Source: a virus
Virus record (IMG/VR): IMGVR_UViG_3300027963_000200
Location: 1-33,177 of that record
Reading direction: 5' to 3' (one strand)
DNA: 33,177 nt
Shown here piece by piece: positions 1 to 8,637 of the stretch. The notes beneath the pieces were generated by a model. That model was given only the letters and a program-made list of their open reading frames with translations, was not told where the DNA came from and did no database searches. The translations under genes and the position numbers were made by a program. Position 1 is the first letter of the stretch. Every line of letters starts with the position of its first letter.

Positions 1-83
1 TTTATGCCAACACTCAGTTGTTGCAGGTTTTGTTCCGCAGCACTTGTGTCAATTACAAAACTTCTAACAATAGGTTCAGCCAT
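1..83 (-). CDS. Tape measure protein, N-terminal fragment (contig end)
   Basis: The first 83 bases encode, on the minus strand, the start of the tape measure protein (MAEPIVRSFVIDTSAAEQN...), which runs off the left end. The same bases occur in the complete gene at 32539-32621, so this is the closure overlap of a circular map and not a second gene. The start ATG (83-81) overlaps the TAA of the upstream 57-residue membrane protein by one base. Confidence 0.9.
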   Translation of the reverse strand, partial: MAEPIVRSFVIDTSAAEQNLQQLSVGI

Positions 84-256
84 TAGTATATGAGTATAGA
101 TAGTAAATAGATAAGACCAAAAAACAAGATGGTGCGCCACACATACAGGGTCGCATACCATAGCACACGCTGCCACTTACGAAGTGCATGGTTGTGTTGT
201 GACTTTGCGTTAATGCCTAGCTGTAAATAGCGCATTGAATTTTTGATTGAGTCCAT
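83..256 (-). CDS. Small basic single-pass membrane protein, 57 aa (allele 1)
   Basis: The product starts MDSIKNSMRYLQLGI. It has a basic, aromatic middle (LRKWQRVLWYATLYVWRT) and a C-terminal hydrophobic segment of about 16 residues (ILFFGLIYLLSILIY). Both ends use one-base TAATG overlaps: its ATG overlaps the stop of the tail-tip gene, and its TAA overlaps the ATG of the tape measure gene. This argues for coupled translation of all three. I do not recognise the family. The placement between tail tip and tape measure is odd for a membrane protein; it might be a chaperone, a tail component or an ejection factor. The second allele at 32621-32794 differs at only five residues, so it is under constraint. 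Confidence 0.75.
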   Translation of the reverse strand: MDSIKNSMRYLQLGINAKSQHNHALRKWQRVLWYATLYVWRTILFFGLIYLLSILIY

Positions 257-3200
257 TATGCTGTTTTGTTTTGTTGGTATTGTAATGATGTGTTAATGAC
301 GAATGCATCCGGGTAAGTGCCACCTGTAAACGTCACATTTATTCGATGCTCATCTGTGTTGGTTGTTGTGTCAATGCCAAAGGTAAAAACGTTTGCACCG
401 ATAGAACCTATTGTGCTAATCGTGCTTATTGCACTGGCAGCAGCTAAGCCTCCAACCTTTTCAAGTGTAAAGTGTAGCAATGATGTTTCACTTGCGCCTG
501 ATGGTTCTTTGATTGTCACATTGAGTAAACAACTCCACAGCGTATCATCGGGCATGTTGATGTATTCACCTGCGATGCCTTCAATGTATAGATTCTCAAC
601 TTGACCTGATGTAGTAATGGTTGGATAGCGATGCAAAGCAAACTGCCCAAACTGCGCCCATCCATCTTCAGTTGCCGCAGGGTTGCCCGCTCTGTAACCC
701 CCGCCCACGTGCATGCCCGGAAGATTCGTCGTAACATTTTTACCTAATAAATTGCTACCGTTCACATTCTTTGTCAACTCCAAACGCTGACCAACTGCAA
801 CCATGTTTTGGTTTCCATTTTGAATTGTAACATTGTCACCATTGACAAATGAATTTACCACAGCCGCATTGCGTAGTTGTGCCTTTGTAACACGAGGCGA
901 GGGATTAGTAGAGCTTCCTGATGTGACCGAATTAGGTCTATCGCCCGTTGGTATGAATGCCCAGCACACTCCATTAGCCTCGTCCCATGTGTAGCCATAA
1001 CGACTACAGCAATCTTGCGTTGGTGGTACAGGATTATTTCCTGCGTCAACAAAGTTCACTTCACCATTAATTGCAATAGTTGAAGGAGTAGATGCACAGT
1101 CTTCCGTGTCCTCAAGGAACTTTAACAACTTAACCTTTGTGCTTTCCACATCGCCTACCTTGTAATCATTTACTTCAATGATTCTCCAGTAGCTATCCTG
1201 AATCCAAATCTTGTCGCTGAACTGAAATGTAAGAATGTCTTTAAGCGATAGCGCAAATGATGCTTCCATCATGCGTGCATCAGGTGAATACAGCGCATTC
1301 ATATAGGTGCGCCAATACTGATTAAATAGGTTGTTGTATGGATTGCTATAAATGAAGTGCGGTGGTACTTCAGGAGCCCAATTCAAATCTGAATCATCCA
1401 AATTAGCATAGACCGTGCTATAGTTATTTAACACAGGTACATTTGTTAGTGCAGCAGATGATACCGTCTCGCGATACAATTGCAACTGCACAACACCAGC
1501 TTCAAATAAACATCGCGGCCCCGGTGCAACAAATTGAACTTGCTCGTTCAAAAACATAGGCATCACATAACCACTACCATTGACAACACCTGATGGTGTG
1601 CTGCGTGTAACAAGTGAAATCTTTTGATCTCCGATTGCGAAGTCACTTGGCGCAATATCAGGATTGACTGTATAACCTACAGCTTCGTAGTCACCATACG
1701 TGCGTTCAACGTTCTTGTATTGCTTGCTTAGTATGTCTTCACCTGCTGTGTATGTAAATTGAAACTTACCTTTTTGCAAGTCAACTGTGCTGCCTATCGT
1801 GATGTCTTTTGATATGTCGAGCTTATCTGTCCAGTCGAGTACATTGCCGCTACCTAAATAGCTATTCTGCGGCACAATGTAAATGCGTGAAGGTATAGCC
1901 TTATCCGCTACGATTGCGCAGTTGTGCATCTTAATCACATCCGTTACGAAGTCGATTTGCTTCATATCGGGTGCGTTCAATTCGTAGTAAATACTTTGGT
2001 CATAGTTCAAGTTTGCAACAGCAAGACTTATCGAACTACCAATAACAAATTGCGCTGTGCCAACGCCTTGCTTATAGGTGTACCACGTTAGTGTATCACC
2101 TGCTTCTAGGACTTGCGAATCACCAAACGCCCACGGAGTCTCACCATCAAAAAATTGCACATCAATAATCGGGTAGTTGTTTGTTCCGTTTTTGATAGCT
2201 TGAACAAATACTCGCGCACTTGCGCCTGCAATCTGAACTATGAAATTGAAATTGAAAAAATAGCGACCACTTGCAGGTGCGGTGAAGGTATATGTTGCCG
2301 GGTTATAGTTACCATCATTGTCAAATATCTCGCTGTCCCATGCAATGTAGTTAAAGGCGCATGGCACTAGTGCTGTATTCTCTGCACGAAATGCAAAGCC
2401 ACCTGAGGTATCACTACCTTGCAAGAATCGAGAATTGCACCACGGCATCCAGTACGTGCTTAATATGCTTTCAATCGTACCACCAACCAATTCAAAACCT
2501 GCTTCCTTTACGATGTTACTAAACAAGAACCACCAACTAACCGCTGGCGTTAGGTCGGCAGGAAACACGGGCGCATTTGGGTCTTGCAATGGTCGAGTAT
2601 TTGCTTCCTCGTTATCGCTCCACTTTTGACCACGGTCTAATATCGTCCAAATACGATTGGCATTTGGGTCAGTAACTATTGCATACTTGACACTTTCATT
2701 TAGCGTTGTAAGTTCTGCAATATCTGCGAGCTTCTTTTCTCCGATGTTGCGTACAAGGTCAGGCGTTTCAGCATAGAATGCAAGCTCAACCTCGTTGATT
2801 CGGTTCTGTTGCTTGTATATCTTACGCACACGAACATAACCTGTAGCGATTGGCAGCGTATCTACACGAATTTCAGCAGGTAACTTGTAGTGAAAATAGT
2901 TGGATGAACCTGCATCTACGTTCACATCGAACAATGCACCCAGTGCAAGTTGGTTTGTTGCGCTAAATGGTACTCTGAATTCACGGCTGAAAGAACCCTG
3001 TGCAGTAAAGTTGTTGAGGTCTTGAAACTTCCAGTTTTGCGAAATGCTTTCATTCTCGAATAGATCAAGATATGTTTCTCTTTCATCACCCCATACAAAG
3101 TAACCGCCCGATGCTAAGGTAAAATCGAAAGTAAATGCAGTGCTAAAATTCACACGAGTGAATCCGGGTGTGGGCGTATCAGCTTGAATTGAATTACATG

Positions 3201-3387
3201 TACGCACATTCGTTTGTCCAAGTGAATTAATAAGCGTTACCGAAGTGCCAACAATCGTAGATTGATTTGAAAATGCAGGTACAATAATTCGAAACGAACC
3301 AACAGCACCTAATGTTGGCGCATTGCTTTGGCTGAATAAATTTATATTGCCCCCTGTGTTTACTATTAACTGTACTTCTCCGTTCAT
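256..3387 (-). CDS. Large tail-tip / baseplate protein with variable C terminus, 1043 aa
   Basis: This is a large structural protein of a type common in Bacteroidota siphophages. The N-terminal part carries a module around FENESISQNWKFQDLNNFTAQGSFSREFRVPF that I associate with this tail family. The central part (about residues 460-600, MKQIDFVTDVIKMHNCAIV...) resembles tail-associated hub proteins. The last 250 residues are low-complexity beta-rich sequence expected of receptor-binding tips. The gene lies just upstream of the 57-aa membrane protein and the tape measure gene, and one base after the 427-aa tail gene. The C-terminal 110 residues have a diverged homologue at the right end of the window (32805-33177), pointing to allelic variation in the host-contacting part. 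Role is inferred from size, composition and position. Confidence 0.75.
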   Translation of the reverse strand: MNGEVQLIVNTGGNINLFSQSNAPTLGAVGSFRIIVPAFSNQSTIVGTSVTLINSLGQTNVRTCNSIQADTPTPGFTRVNFSTAFTFDFTLASGGYFVWGDERETYLDLFENESISQNWKFQDLNNFTAQGSFSREFRVPFSATNQLALGALFDVNVDAGSSNYFHYKLPAEIRVDTLPIATGYVRVRKIYKQQNRINEVELAFYAETPDLVRNIGEKKLADIAELTTLNESVKYAIVTDPNANRIWTILDRGQKWSDNEEANTRPLQDPNAPVFPADLTPAVSWWFLFSNIVKEAGFELVGGTIESILSTYWMPWCNSRFLQGSDTSGGFAFRAENTALVPCAFNYIAWDSEIFDNDGNYNPATYTFTAPASGRYFFNFNFIVQIAGASARVFVQAIKNGTNNYPIIDVQFFDGETPWAFGDSQVLEAGDTLTWYTYKQGVGTAQFVIGSSISLAVANLNYDQSIYYELNAPDMKQIDFVTDVIKMHNCAIVADKAIPSRIYIVPQNSYLGSGNVLDWTDKLDISKDITIGSTVDLQKGKFQFTYTAGEDILSKQYKNVERTYGDYEAVGYTVNPDIAPSDFAIGDQKISLVTRSTPSGVVNGSGYVMPMFLNEQVQFVAPGPRCLFEAGVVQLQLYRETVSSAALTNVPVLNNYSTVYANLDDSDLNWAPEVPPHFIYSNPYNNLFNQYWRTYMNALYSPDARMMEASFALSLKDILTFQFSDKIWIQDSYWRIIEVNDYKVGDVESTKVKLLKFLEDTEDCASTPSTIAINGEVNFVDAGNNPVPPTQDCCSRYGYTWDEANGVCWAFIPTGDRPNSVTSGSSTNPSPRVTKAQLRNAAVVNSFVNGDNVTIQNGNQNMVAVGQRLELTKNVNGSNLLGKNVTTNLPGMHVGGGYRAGNPAATEDGWAQFGQFALHRYPTITTSGQVENLYIEGIAGEYINMPDDTLWSCLLNVTIKEPSGASETSLLHFTLEKVGGLAAASAISTISTIGSIGANVFTFGIDTTTNTDEHRINVTFTGGTYPDAFVINTSLQYQQNKTA

Positions 3388-3388
3388 G

Positions 3389-4672
3389 TTATGTCCAGTA
3401 TGAGTTTGATAAGCGCACTTTTAGAGTTACGTTGTATAGCTTGCCATCGCTTGCACGCTTTTCAACAAAGCTTGTATCGTCTATGTTGACAGGTATTTCA
3501 ATGGGCTTGCCTGCGTCTTCAGTTAGCCATGTGACTTGATTGCTCGCAAGTAGTCCACGCAATAGTTTAAACTCACCTTCCGTGATGTAATCAGATGTAA
3601 CAGTCAACACTTGCTGCACTAAGTTTTGGCGTTGTGTTAATCCCCTGTCGTTTGTGCTGAATATAGAAGTGCTGCCATTAAATAACACCTTTCGGTATTG
3701 CTTGCGTTCAATCTCGTTGGTTGTTTCCGACTTCTTTGTAAAGTTGAAATAGTCCCAACCGCCACGCGAGTTCACCCAACCAAGGCGCATGTTAGGCCAA
3801 TTGCAATCTGCCTGCCCGTAATCGTGTGCGTTATAGAAGATATATGTTTCACTCCTTCCACTTGCAGCATTAAATACAGCCACTGCATAGCACTTCCAGT
3901 TTGGGAATAGCGATGGCTTAACTGTCAATCCTGTCCAATCATTTAAGTTAGCAGGATACACAGGCAGGTTTTCGATGTTATAAGCATTCAAAAAAATTGT
4001 TTGCTGCACAGGTGCGCCTGCACTTGGAAAGATTGTGATGGTATACCTATCAATTACGTTGTTGCTTAGATATGTGTCATTGCCGGGTATCGACAACACG
4101 CCATAATCACTTTCCATAACAGGTATCCAAATGCTATTAGTTGCAGGGCCAAATCCCCATGTTTGGCTAAGGTAAAAAGGTGATGTGTCATTGTTGCGGT
4201 CACTCATTGCGTACGATGATGTACTCGTAAGCGATTGCTTCACCTTCTGACTTCCTGTTTCTACGTTTGGTTTGTAACCATCAATGACTTGAAAGTAACC
4301 ATTGACAGCTAAGCACTGGTCACCATTCACTTCACTACCTGCATTGAGCGTGAAAAGACCGTCTACCAACCACCATTCAGTTAAGATGAAATCGAGACTT
4401 ATTCCACTACCATCATCGCTTGTATCATCTGTGGCAAAGTGAAAGTTTTGCGGCTCTGCATTGCGCATAGTGTCAAGCAATGGATTGATGTCAAAATATA
4501 ACCTACCATCGGGCGCAGGGTTAAGATAGAACTGATAAGGCGTGCCCTGCAATATCACTTCAACACCGTACTTAAAACCAACGTTTGCGGTTTCATCACT
4601 TATTGCCACGATCATTAGCTTCTGCCCTCGCAATGCCCATTTATATGGTTGGTCATTTATCGTTATTGCCAT
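3389..4672 (-). CDS. Tail structural protein, distal-tail-like, 427 aa
   Basis: The protein is beta-rich and starts MAITINDQPYKWALRGQKLM. The gene lies immediately upstream of the large tail-tip gene and its start overlaps the stop of the 176-aa tail-completion-like gene by one base (TAATG). No enzyme motif, signal peptide or membrane segment is visible. Size and position just before the tail hub suggest a distal tail or baseplate component, comparable in place to Dit proteins. That role is inference from gene order; I do not recognise a specific family. Confidence 0.6.
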   Translation of the reverse strand: MAITINDQPYKWALRGQKLMIVAISDETANVGFKYGVEVILQGTPYQFYLNPAPDGRLYFDINPLLDTMRNAEPQNFHFATDDTSDDGSGISLDFILTEWWLVDGLFTLNAGSEVNGDQCLAVNGYFQVIDGYKPNVETGSQKVKQSLTSTSSYAMSDRNNDTSPFYLSQTWGFGPATNSIWIPVMESDYGVLSIPGNDTYLSNNVIDRYTITIFPSAGAPVQQTIFLNAYNIENLPVYPANLNDWTGLTVKPSLFPNWKCYAVAVFNAASGRSETYIFYNAHDYGQADCNWPNMRLGWVNSRGGWDYFNFTKKSETTNEIERKQYRKVLFNGSTSIFSTNDRGLTQRQNLVQQVLTVTSDYITEGEFKLLRGLLASNQVTWLTEDAGKPIEIPVNIDDTSFVEKRASDGKLYNVTLKVRLSNSYWT

Positions 4673-5202
4673 TATCTTTTATTTAGTAGTAATCGATTCT
4701 CTATTGATTTGATGTAGCCATCCATCAACTTATCTTTGTATTCGTCCCATGTATCGTCTATTGCTTCTTGGTAGTAGTTGATACCTTCAATACCCTTTTC
4801 GCCTATGCTCTTTGCAATGGCAATAGCTGCACTCTTAATGCTGCTTTCTGTTGCACGTATGAATTCACCTTGTCTATTACGAAGCTTCAATGGTTTCAAC
4901 TTAATCCACTTCATGATTTCTTTGTATGGTGGACGTTTAGTAGGGTCACCCGGATAAGGTTTGCGCCCAAACTCAATCACATCTGCATACTTTCCTGCCT
5001 CATCATTGCTTACGGTGAAGTCAATGGTGGGTTTGTTGTAGCGAATCTTTAAGTTGTAGTATAGTGAATTGAGCAAACGTCCTGAAGCAACACGATTAAC
5101 TGTCTTGCCACGCACTCTGCGTTTGATGCGCAGGTTAGATTGCGCACGCTCAACTACAGCCAGTGCGTATTCGTTTAGTATGTCCTCAAATGCATCGCTC
5201 AT
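4672..5202 (-). CDS. HK97 gp10-like tail completion / head-tail joining protein, 176 aa
   Basis: The N-terminal helix (FEDILNEYALAVVERAQSNL) is followed by a basic segment, RVASGRLLNSLYYNL, then DEAGKYADVIEFGRKPYPGDPTKRPP. The ASGRLLNSL and YADVIEFGR-P-P pattern is characteristic of the HK97 gp10 / minor tail completion group. Such proteins cap the tail or join it to the head connector. The ATG overlaps the stop of the 87-aa gene (ATGA), and its stop overlaps the next ATG by one base, so it belongs to the tightly coupled tail operon. Confidence 0.65.
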   Translation of the reverse strand: MSDAFEDILNEYALAVVERAQSNLRIKRRVRGKTVNRVASGRLLNSLYYNLKIRYNKPTIDFTVSNDEAGKYADVIEFGRKPYPGDPTKRPPYKEIMKWIKLKPLKLRNRQGEFIRATESSIKSAAIAIAKSIGEKGIEGINYYQEAIDDTWDEYKDKLMDGYIKSIENRLLLNKR

Positions 5203-5462
5203 GGTATCTCAGTCAAGAAGACAGTAAAGGCTGTTGAAGGGTTAGCAATTAGAAGTGTGGCAAAACGTTCTGCCTTAACAGGGTCAATGAGTGCTTTGCT
5301 CACACGATTGCGGTTAACCTGCACAGCATCACCTGCGGTTGACCAGGTTAGTGATCCATCAGGATTTTCCACAGGGTCTAAGTAATCGCTGCCGCACTTA
5401 AAGATTATCACTTGCCCGTTATTATCAACTACAAAGTTGTTGCCGTCAAAATTGATTGTCAT
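5199..5462 (-). CDS. Small tail-operon protein, 87 aa
   Basis: A small, soluble, beta-rich protein starting MTINFDGNNFVVDNNGQVIIF. It has no recognisable motif. It overlaps both neighbours by four bases (ATGA), sitting between the fibre gene and the gp10-like gene, so a structural or assembly role in the tail is likely. I cannot name a family. Confidence 0.6.
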   Translation of the reverse strand: MTINFDGNNFVVDNNGQVIIFKCGSDYLDPVENPDGSLTWSTAGDAVQVNRNRVSKALIDPVKAERFATLLIANPSTAFTVFLTEIP

Positions 5463-7840
5463 ATTGTAATTATTACTTGGTTAGAAAGTACGTTGGCACT
5501 TACAGTTGCGGGTGCGTTGTTTTGGAACTTCATACCCATAAGGTCACCTGCTGCAACACTTACGCTATTGACCAAATCAGTGAACACGCCTGCTGCACTT
5601 CCTGCCGCAATGGTCAATGTCAATGCTTGGTCTACGCTGTTCTTGCGCACCGTGCATACAAGTGAACCTGTACCCGGCTGTGCAGTTGATGTTTGCACAT
5701 ATAGCTTTGTCAATGTACCTCCCGAAGCAATTGGTGTTCTACGCAATGTGTCCGTACTTACTATTGAGAGCGCACCACCAAACAAACAACCGAAGTAAGT
5801 TGAAGCCGCAGGTATGTTTGTAGCGTTTTGCGATTGGTATAATAGACTTGTGGAGCTTGAAGTAATACCTAAATCACTTACCATTTCAGCAGCAGTTCGT
5901 GCAGTAACCGTGTTGTCTGCATTAATCTTTAGATAGCGAACTGCACTTGGGTTTGTTAGCTTGGCTATGTTTTGTCCAACGGTTGTCGTGTCACCTAACT
6001 GAGTTACGTTTAGCTTTTGATGCCTCCACTCCACAGGTTGCGGACCAAAAGGAGTTGGCACAACTACCCATGTTTGACCATCTGTAGGTAGTCCACTTTG
6101 CATATCGTAGCTATGTATACGATGCACGGTTGGATTTGGATAGCTTCCTGTAAGGTCACCTGATGCTGCACCATTTGGAGGTAGTGCTGTTGGAGTTGTA
6201 GCAAGTTGACCATCGCCCCTCACGTATTGCGCACTTGTACCTGACGCACTTATCGCAAGTGTTCCTGCTGTAGTAATTGGGGAGCCTGTTACGCTGAATG
6301 CGGAAGGAACGGTAAGAGCAACCGATGTGACCGTGCCACTTGGTATGGTTGGTTTATTTTTTATAAAGTCTAGTGCCGCATTGTTTGATTGATTCCAATC
6401 ACTTTGAATCTGAGCAGCAGGAATGGTTGGTTGATTTATTAAGTCATTATAACTACCACTTGTGGCAACGGTTGCTAATGTTGGCTTATTGAGAATCTGT
6501 GCAACCCCGCTCACTGCATTCCAGTCTGAGTTAACTTGCGCAGGCGGTATAGTTGGAAACGTAGTCAATGCCCCATCACCTCGAACATACTGCGCACTTG
6601 TACCTGCGGCTGTTATGGCTATCGTGCCTGATGTTGTCACAGGTGAACCTGAAACGTTAAAGGCTGCAGGTGCAGTAAGTGCAACTGAAGTAACCGTGCC
6701 ACTACCTGTAGTTGGTGTAGATGCTATCCATTGCCCGGTGCTAGTGTTGTATGTAAGTACCTGCCCGTTTGTTGGTGCAGGCGTGTTGACATCCGTTAAG
6801 CTATCAAGCGTGGTCGGTATTGTTGGCTTGTTTAGTATTTGAGACAAACCACTAACACTATTCCAATCACTGTTCACTTGAGCAGCAGGGATAGTTGGTT
6901 TATTCAAGATTTGTGCAAGACCACTTGAAGCATTCCAATCTGCATTCACAGGTGTTGTGATGGTTGGCTTGTTCAATATTTGAAAATCACCTGTTGTTGC
7001 ATTCCAGTCTACAGGTGTTTGACGCAACCTGTTACCAACGCTTACAAGTTGCCAATACAAAGTGTTAGTTGGCAGGATAGCATCGTTGTTTGCAATGCAT
7101 TGGTATACGTTGCCTAGATACCATACCCTATCACCAACTACGTAAGGGTTGCCCGTTGCTGTGGTGTGGTTAACGTCAAAGGCAGTACTTACGTAATCAA
7201 TTAACGCACCTGCTGAATCAATTGTCACAGATCCATTGCCATTATCCGTGATGGTTATGTTAGTGCCTTCGACTAAGTTCAAAAGTGTTTGCACTACGTT
7301 CTCCACACCATTTGTTTCAAGCGTGATGCCATACCCTGTGCCTTCACCACCTGTGCCACTTGTACCACCAACAGACCATATCGCAGGAATGTCGCAAGCA
7401 CTCCAGTCCCACGGAACCGAAAGCTTCAAAGTGAACGCAATGCCGGTTACCGTGTTCTTTTGTTCCTCCATGAACGGTTCGAACGTTGGTGTTTCAAGAA
7501 GTTGCACATCGAAGCCAAACAACTCAAGACCATTCTTTACTTCAGCTATCAAGTCCTGCCCCAATCGGATGCAATCACTAATCACTTCGCGCTGGTATTC
7601 TGCCTTGTATTCTTTGTCGCGTGGTATATCCGCAAACATGATGTGAAAACCAAAGTTCATTGCACCCGGCACAGGCTCGATAGTGTCAGGTGTAACGTGC
7701 ATGAATGGATATTGATCGTCCTGTAGTTGGTCGCTCATATCAATTTGACCATGCGTGAAGCGTCTAATCAAGAAGTGACCTGCAGCAAATGCCTCAAGTC
7801 GATTGATGAGTACGTTGTAACTATAGTTGTAACTATTCAT
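5459..7840 (-). CDS. Tail protein fused to repeat-rich tail fibre, 793 aa
   Basis: Residues 1-160 form a globular alpha/beta domain (MNSYNYSYNVLINRLEAFAA..., ending LKLSVPWDWSACDIP) resembling tail-terminator or tail-attachment proteins of Bacteroidota phages. A glycine/serine linker follows. Residues 278-340 hold three copies of DWN-x(7-8)-QILNKPTI; a fourth lies at 439-454 and a degenerate fifth at 481-498. Two copies of a 47-residue module beginning GTVTSVALT and ending YVRGDG lie at about 381-427 and 502-547. These repeats are typical of phage fibre shafts. The C-terminal 120 residues are beta-rich without repeats and are the likely receptor-binding or trimerisation head. The ATG overlaps the stop of the frameshift product by one base. 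The role as adhesin is inferred. Confidence 0.75.
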   Translation of the reverse strand: MNSYNYSYNVLINRLEAFAAGHFLIRRFTHGQIDMSDQLQDDQYPFMHVTPDTIEPVPGAMNFGFHIMFADIPRDKEYKAEYQREVISDCIRLGQDLIAEVKNGLELFGFDVQLLETPTFEPFMEEQKNTVTGIAFTLKLSVPWDWSACDIPAIWSVGGTSGTGGEGTGYGITLETNGVENVVQTLLNLVEGTNITITDNGNGSVTIDSAGALIDYVSTAFDVNHTTATGNPYVVGDRVWYLGNVYQCIANNDAILPTNTLYWQLVSVGNRLRQTPVDWNATTGDFQILNKPTITTPVNADWNASSGLAQILNKPTIPAAQVNSDWNSVSGLSQILNKPTIPTTLDSLTDVNTPAPTNGQVLTYNTSTGQWIASTPTTGSGTVTSVALTAPAAFNVSGSPVTTSGTIAITAAGTSAQYVRGDGALTTFPTIPPAQVNSDWNAVSGVAQILNKPTLATVATSGSYNDLINQPTIPAAQIQSDWNQSNNAALDFIKNKPTIPSGTVTSVALTVPSAFSVTGSPITTAGTLAISASGTSAQYVRGDGQLATTPTALPPNGAASGDLTGSYPNPTVHRIHSYDMQSGLPTDGQTWVVVPTPFGPQPVEWRHQKLNVTQLGDTTTVGQNIAKLTNPSAVRYLKINADNTVTARTAAEMVSDLGITSSSTSLLYQSQNATNIPAASTYFGCLFGGALSIVSTDTLRRTPIASGGTLTKLYVQTSTAQPGTGSLVCTVRKNSVDQALTLTIAAGSAAGVFTDLVNSVSVAAGDLMGMKFQNNAPATVSANVLSNQVIITI
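6200..7009 (-). repeat. Fibre-shaft repeat region within the 793-aa gene
   Basis: The stretch encodes four clear and one degenerate copy of the DWN...ILNKPT motif and two copies of the GTVTSVALT...YVRGDG module. The modules are repeated at protein level and clearly related at DNA level. They probably form the fibre shaft, and offer homology for unequal recombination that changes shaft length. Confidence 0.8.
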
Positions 7841-8603
7841 TAGTGATGTCTTTTTCTCATTTCTACTTTCTGCACATAAACATAGTCGGCTAAATATGTC
7901 AAGTGCGTAAATACTTCAAATGCGTTGCGCTCTGTTACCGCATCAAACTTCGTTATGTCCCTGTCCGCAAGTGATTCGATGATGTGAAACCATCCGTAAG
8001 CGGCTAAGCCGTCTGGGGTTGTTCCGTCATCTCCTTCACTATCTCCGTTATCTCCTTTGCCAAATATTCGAGGGAACTGTTGTACAGCTCGATTTCTAAA
8101 CTCGAAAAAAAAAGCAGTACATTCAGTACATGGTCAAGCGTTAACTCCTTCACAGCGTCCACATACTTGCGTTTCGCATCAGTCTTGTATGGCTCGATGT
8201 CGTAGTAGTTGCCAAACTTCGCCTTAATCGGGCGATATAGTATGCACATCATCTTGAGTGCAGCCTCACCATTCACCTTACCATTTTGATAAAGGCTACT
8301 GCATGCGCTGTCAAGGTCAACGTATTCGCCAAAGGTCATTTCCTGAAGGTTAGGGATAAAGCCTAACTCAATTGCGTTGGCACGCACCTTCCGTTCAAAG
8401 TCATTGCTGCCTAACTTTATTGCAGCTTCAAAGCGCATGATGATTTCATCAATGATGTTGGCCTGTAGTAGTCTTATGCTTTCGCTGCTCTTACCCGTAA
8501 TGATATGCACCTGCTCAACCTTGTCGACTGCGTTCTGGTAGTCGATGTACTTGGCAAGTGATACGGCCTTTGCGTTAGCTGCTATGTTTAGCTTTAACTT
8601 CAT
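7840..8603 (-). CDS. GT-type tail assembly fusion made by -1 frameshift, 254 aa
   Basis: The 199-aa reading frame (8603-8004) overlaps a second open frame that ends at 7840 with TAATG overlapping the next gene. The second frame has no ATG, GTG or TTG before its well-folded-looking part (DGLAAYGWFHIIESLADRD...), so it needs ribosomes arriving from the first frame. A perfect slippery heptamer T_TTT_TTT lies in phase at 8112-8106. A -1 slip there yields 166 + 88 = 254 residues. The layout matches the conserved G/GT tail-assembly chaperones of siphophages, which coat the tape measure protein and recruit tail-tube subunits. The extension is acidic first (GKGDNGDSEGDDG) and then globular. Its position is some distance from the tape measure gene, which is unusual. 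Confidence 0.75.
8004..8603 (-). CDS. G-type tail assembly chaperone, unshifted product, 199 aa
   Basis: This is the zero-frame product of the frameshift gene, starting MKLKLNIAANAKAVSLAKYI. It is largely helical with the segment LTLDHVLNVLLFFSSLEIEL at residues 155-174, where the slip site encodes LFF (164-166). It ends EMTEQPQTA. Family assignment as tail assembly chaperone rests on the frameshift architecture and tail-operon location; direct sequence similarity to lambda G is not apparent. The 34-base gap upstream carries no obvious Shine-Dalgarno sequence, as usual in Bacteroidota. Confidence 0.7.
   Translation of the reverse strand: MKLKLNIAANAKAVSLAKYIDYQNAVDKVEQVHIITGKSSESIRLLQANIIDEIIMRFEAAIKLGSNDFERKVRANAIELGFIPNLQEMTFGEYVDLDSACSSLYQNGKVNGEAALKMMCILYRPIKAKFGNYYDIEPYKTDAKRKYVDAVKELTLDHVLNVLLFFSSLEIELYNSSLEYLAKEITEIVKEMTEQPQTA
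8106..8112 (-). promoter_or_regulatory. Programmed -1 ribosomal frameshift site T_TTT_TTT
   Basis: The mRNA carries nine consecutive U (8113-8105). In zero frame the codons are CUU UUU UUU UCG, giving an in-phase X_XXY_YYZ heptamer. A -1 slip continues UUC GAG UUU into the open frame ending at 7840. Both frames remain open for about 100 bases after the site, so this is not a simple truncated gene. A sequencing error in the homopolymer is the main alternative. Confidence 0.7.
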
Positions 8604-8637
8604 GTTGTATTGTATTGTAGTTTTTGATTCCGTTTTG

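Larger units (their letters stand above)
1..256. repeat. Left copy of the 256-bp map-closure repeat
   Basis: Bases 1-256 align without gaps to 32539-32794 (constant offset 32538). The first 127 bases are identical; the first mismatch is at 128 (G here, A at 32666). I count about 15 substitutions between 128 and 256. A 127-base exact match starting at the contig edge is what a de Bruijn assembly with k=127 would leave at a strain-variant branch. The genome unit would then be about 32.5 kb. A true duplicated locus is the alternative. Confidence 0.9.

Noticed and set aside
5459-7840. Diversity-generating retroelement acting on the fibre gene
   Set aside because: No reverse transcriptase or template repeat is present in the window; the repeats are ordinary fibre-shaft modules.
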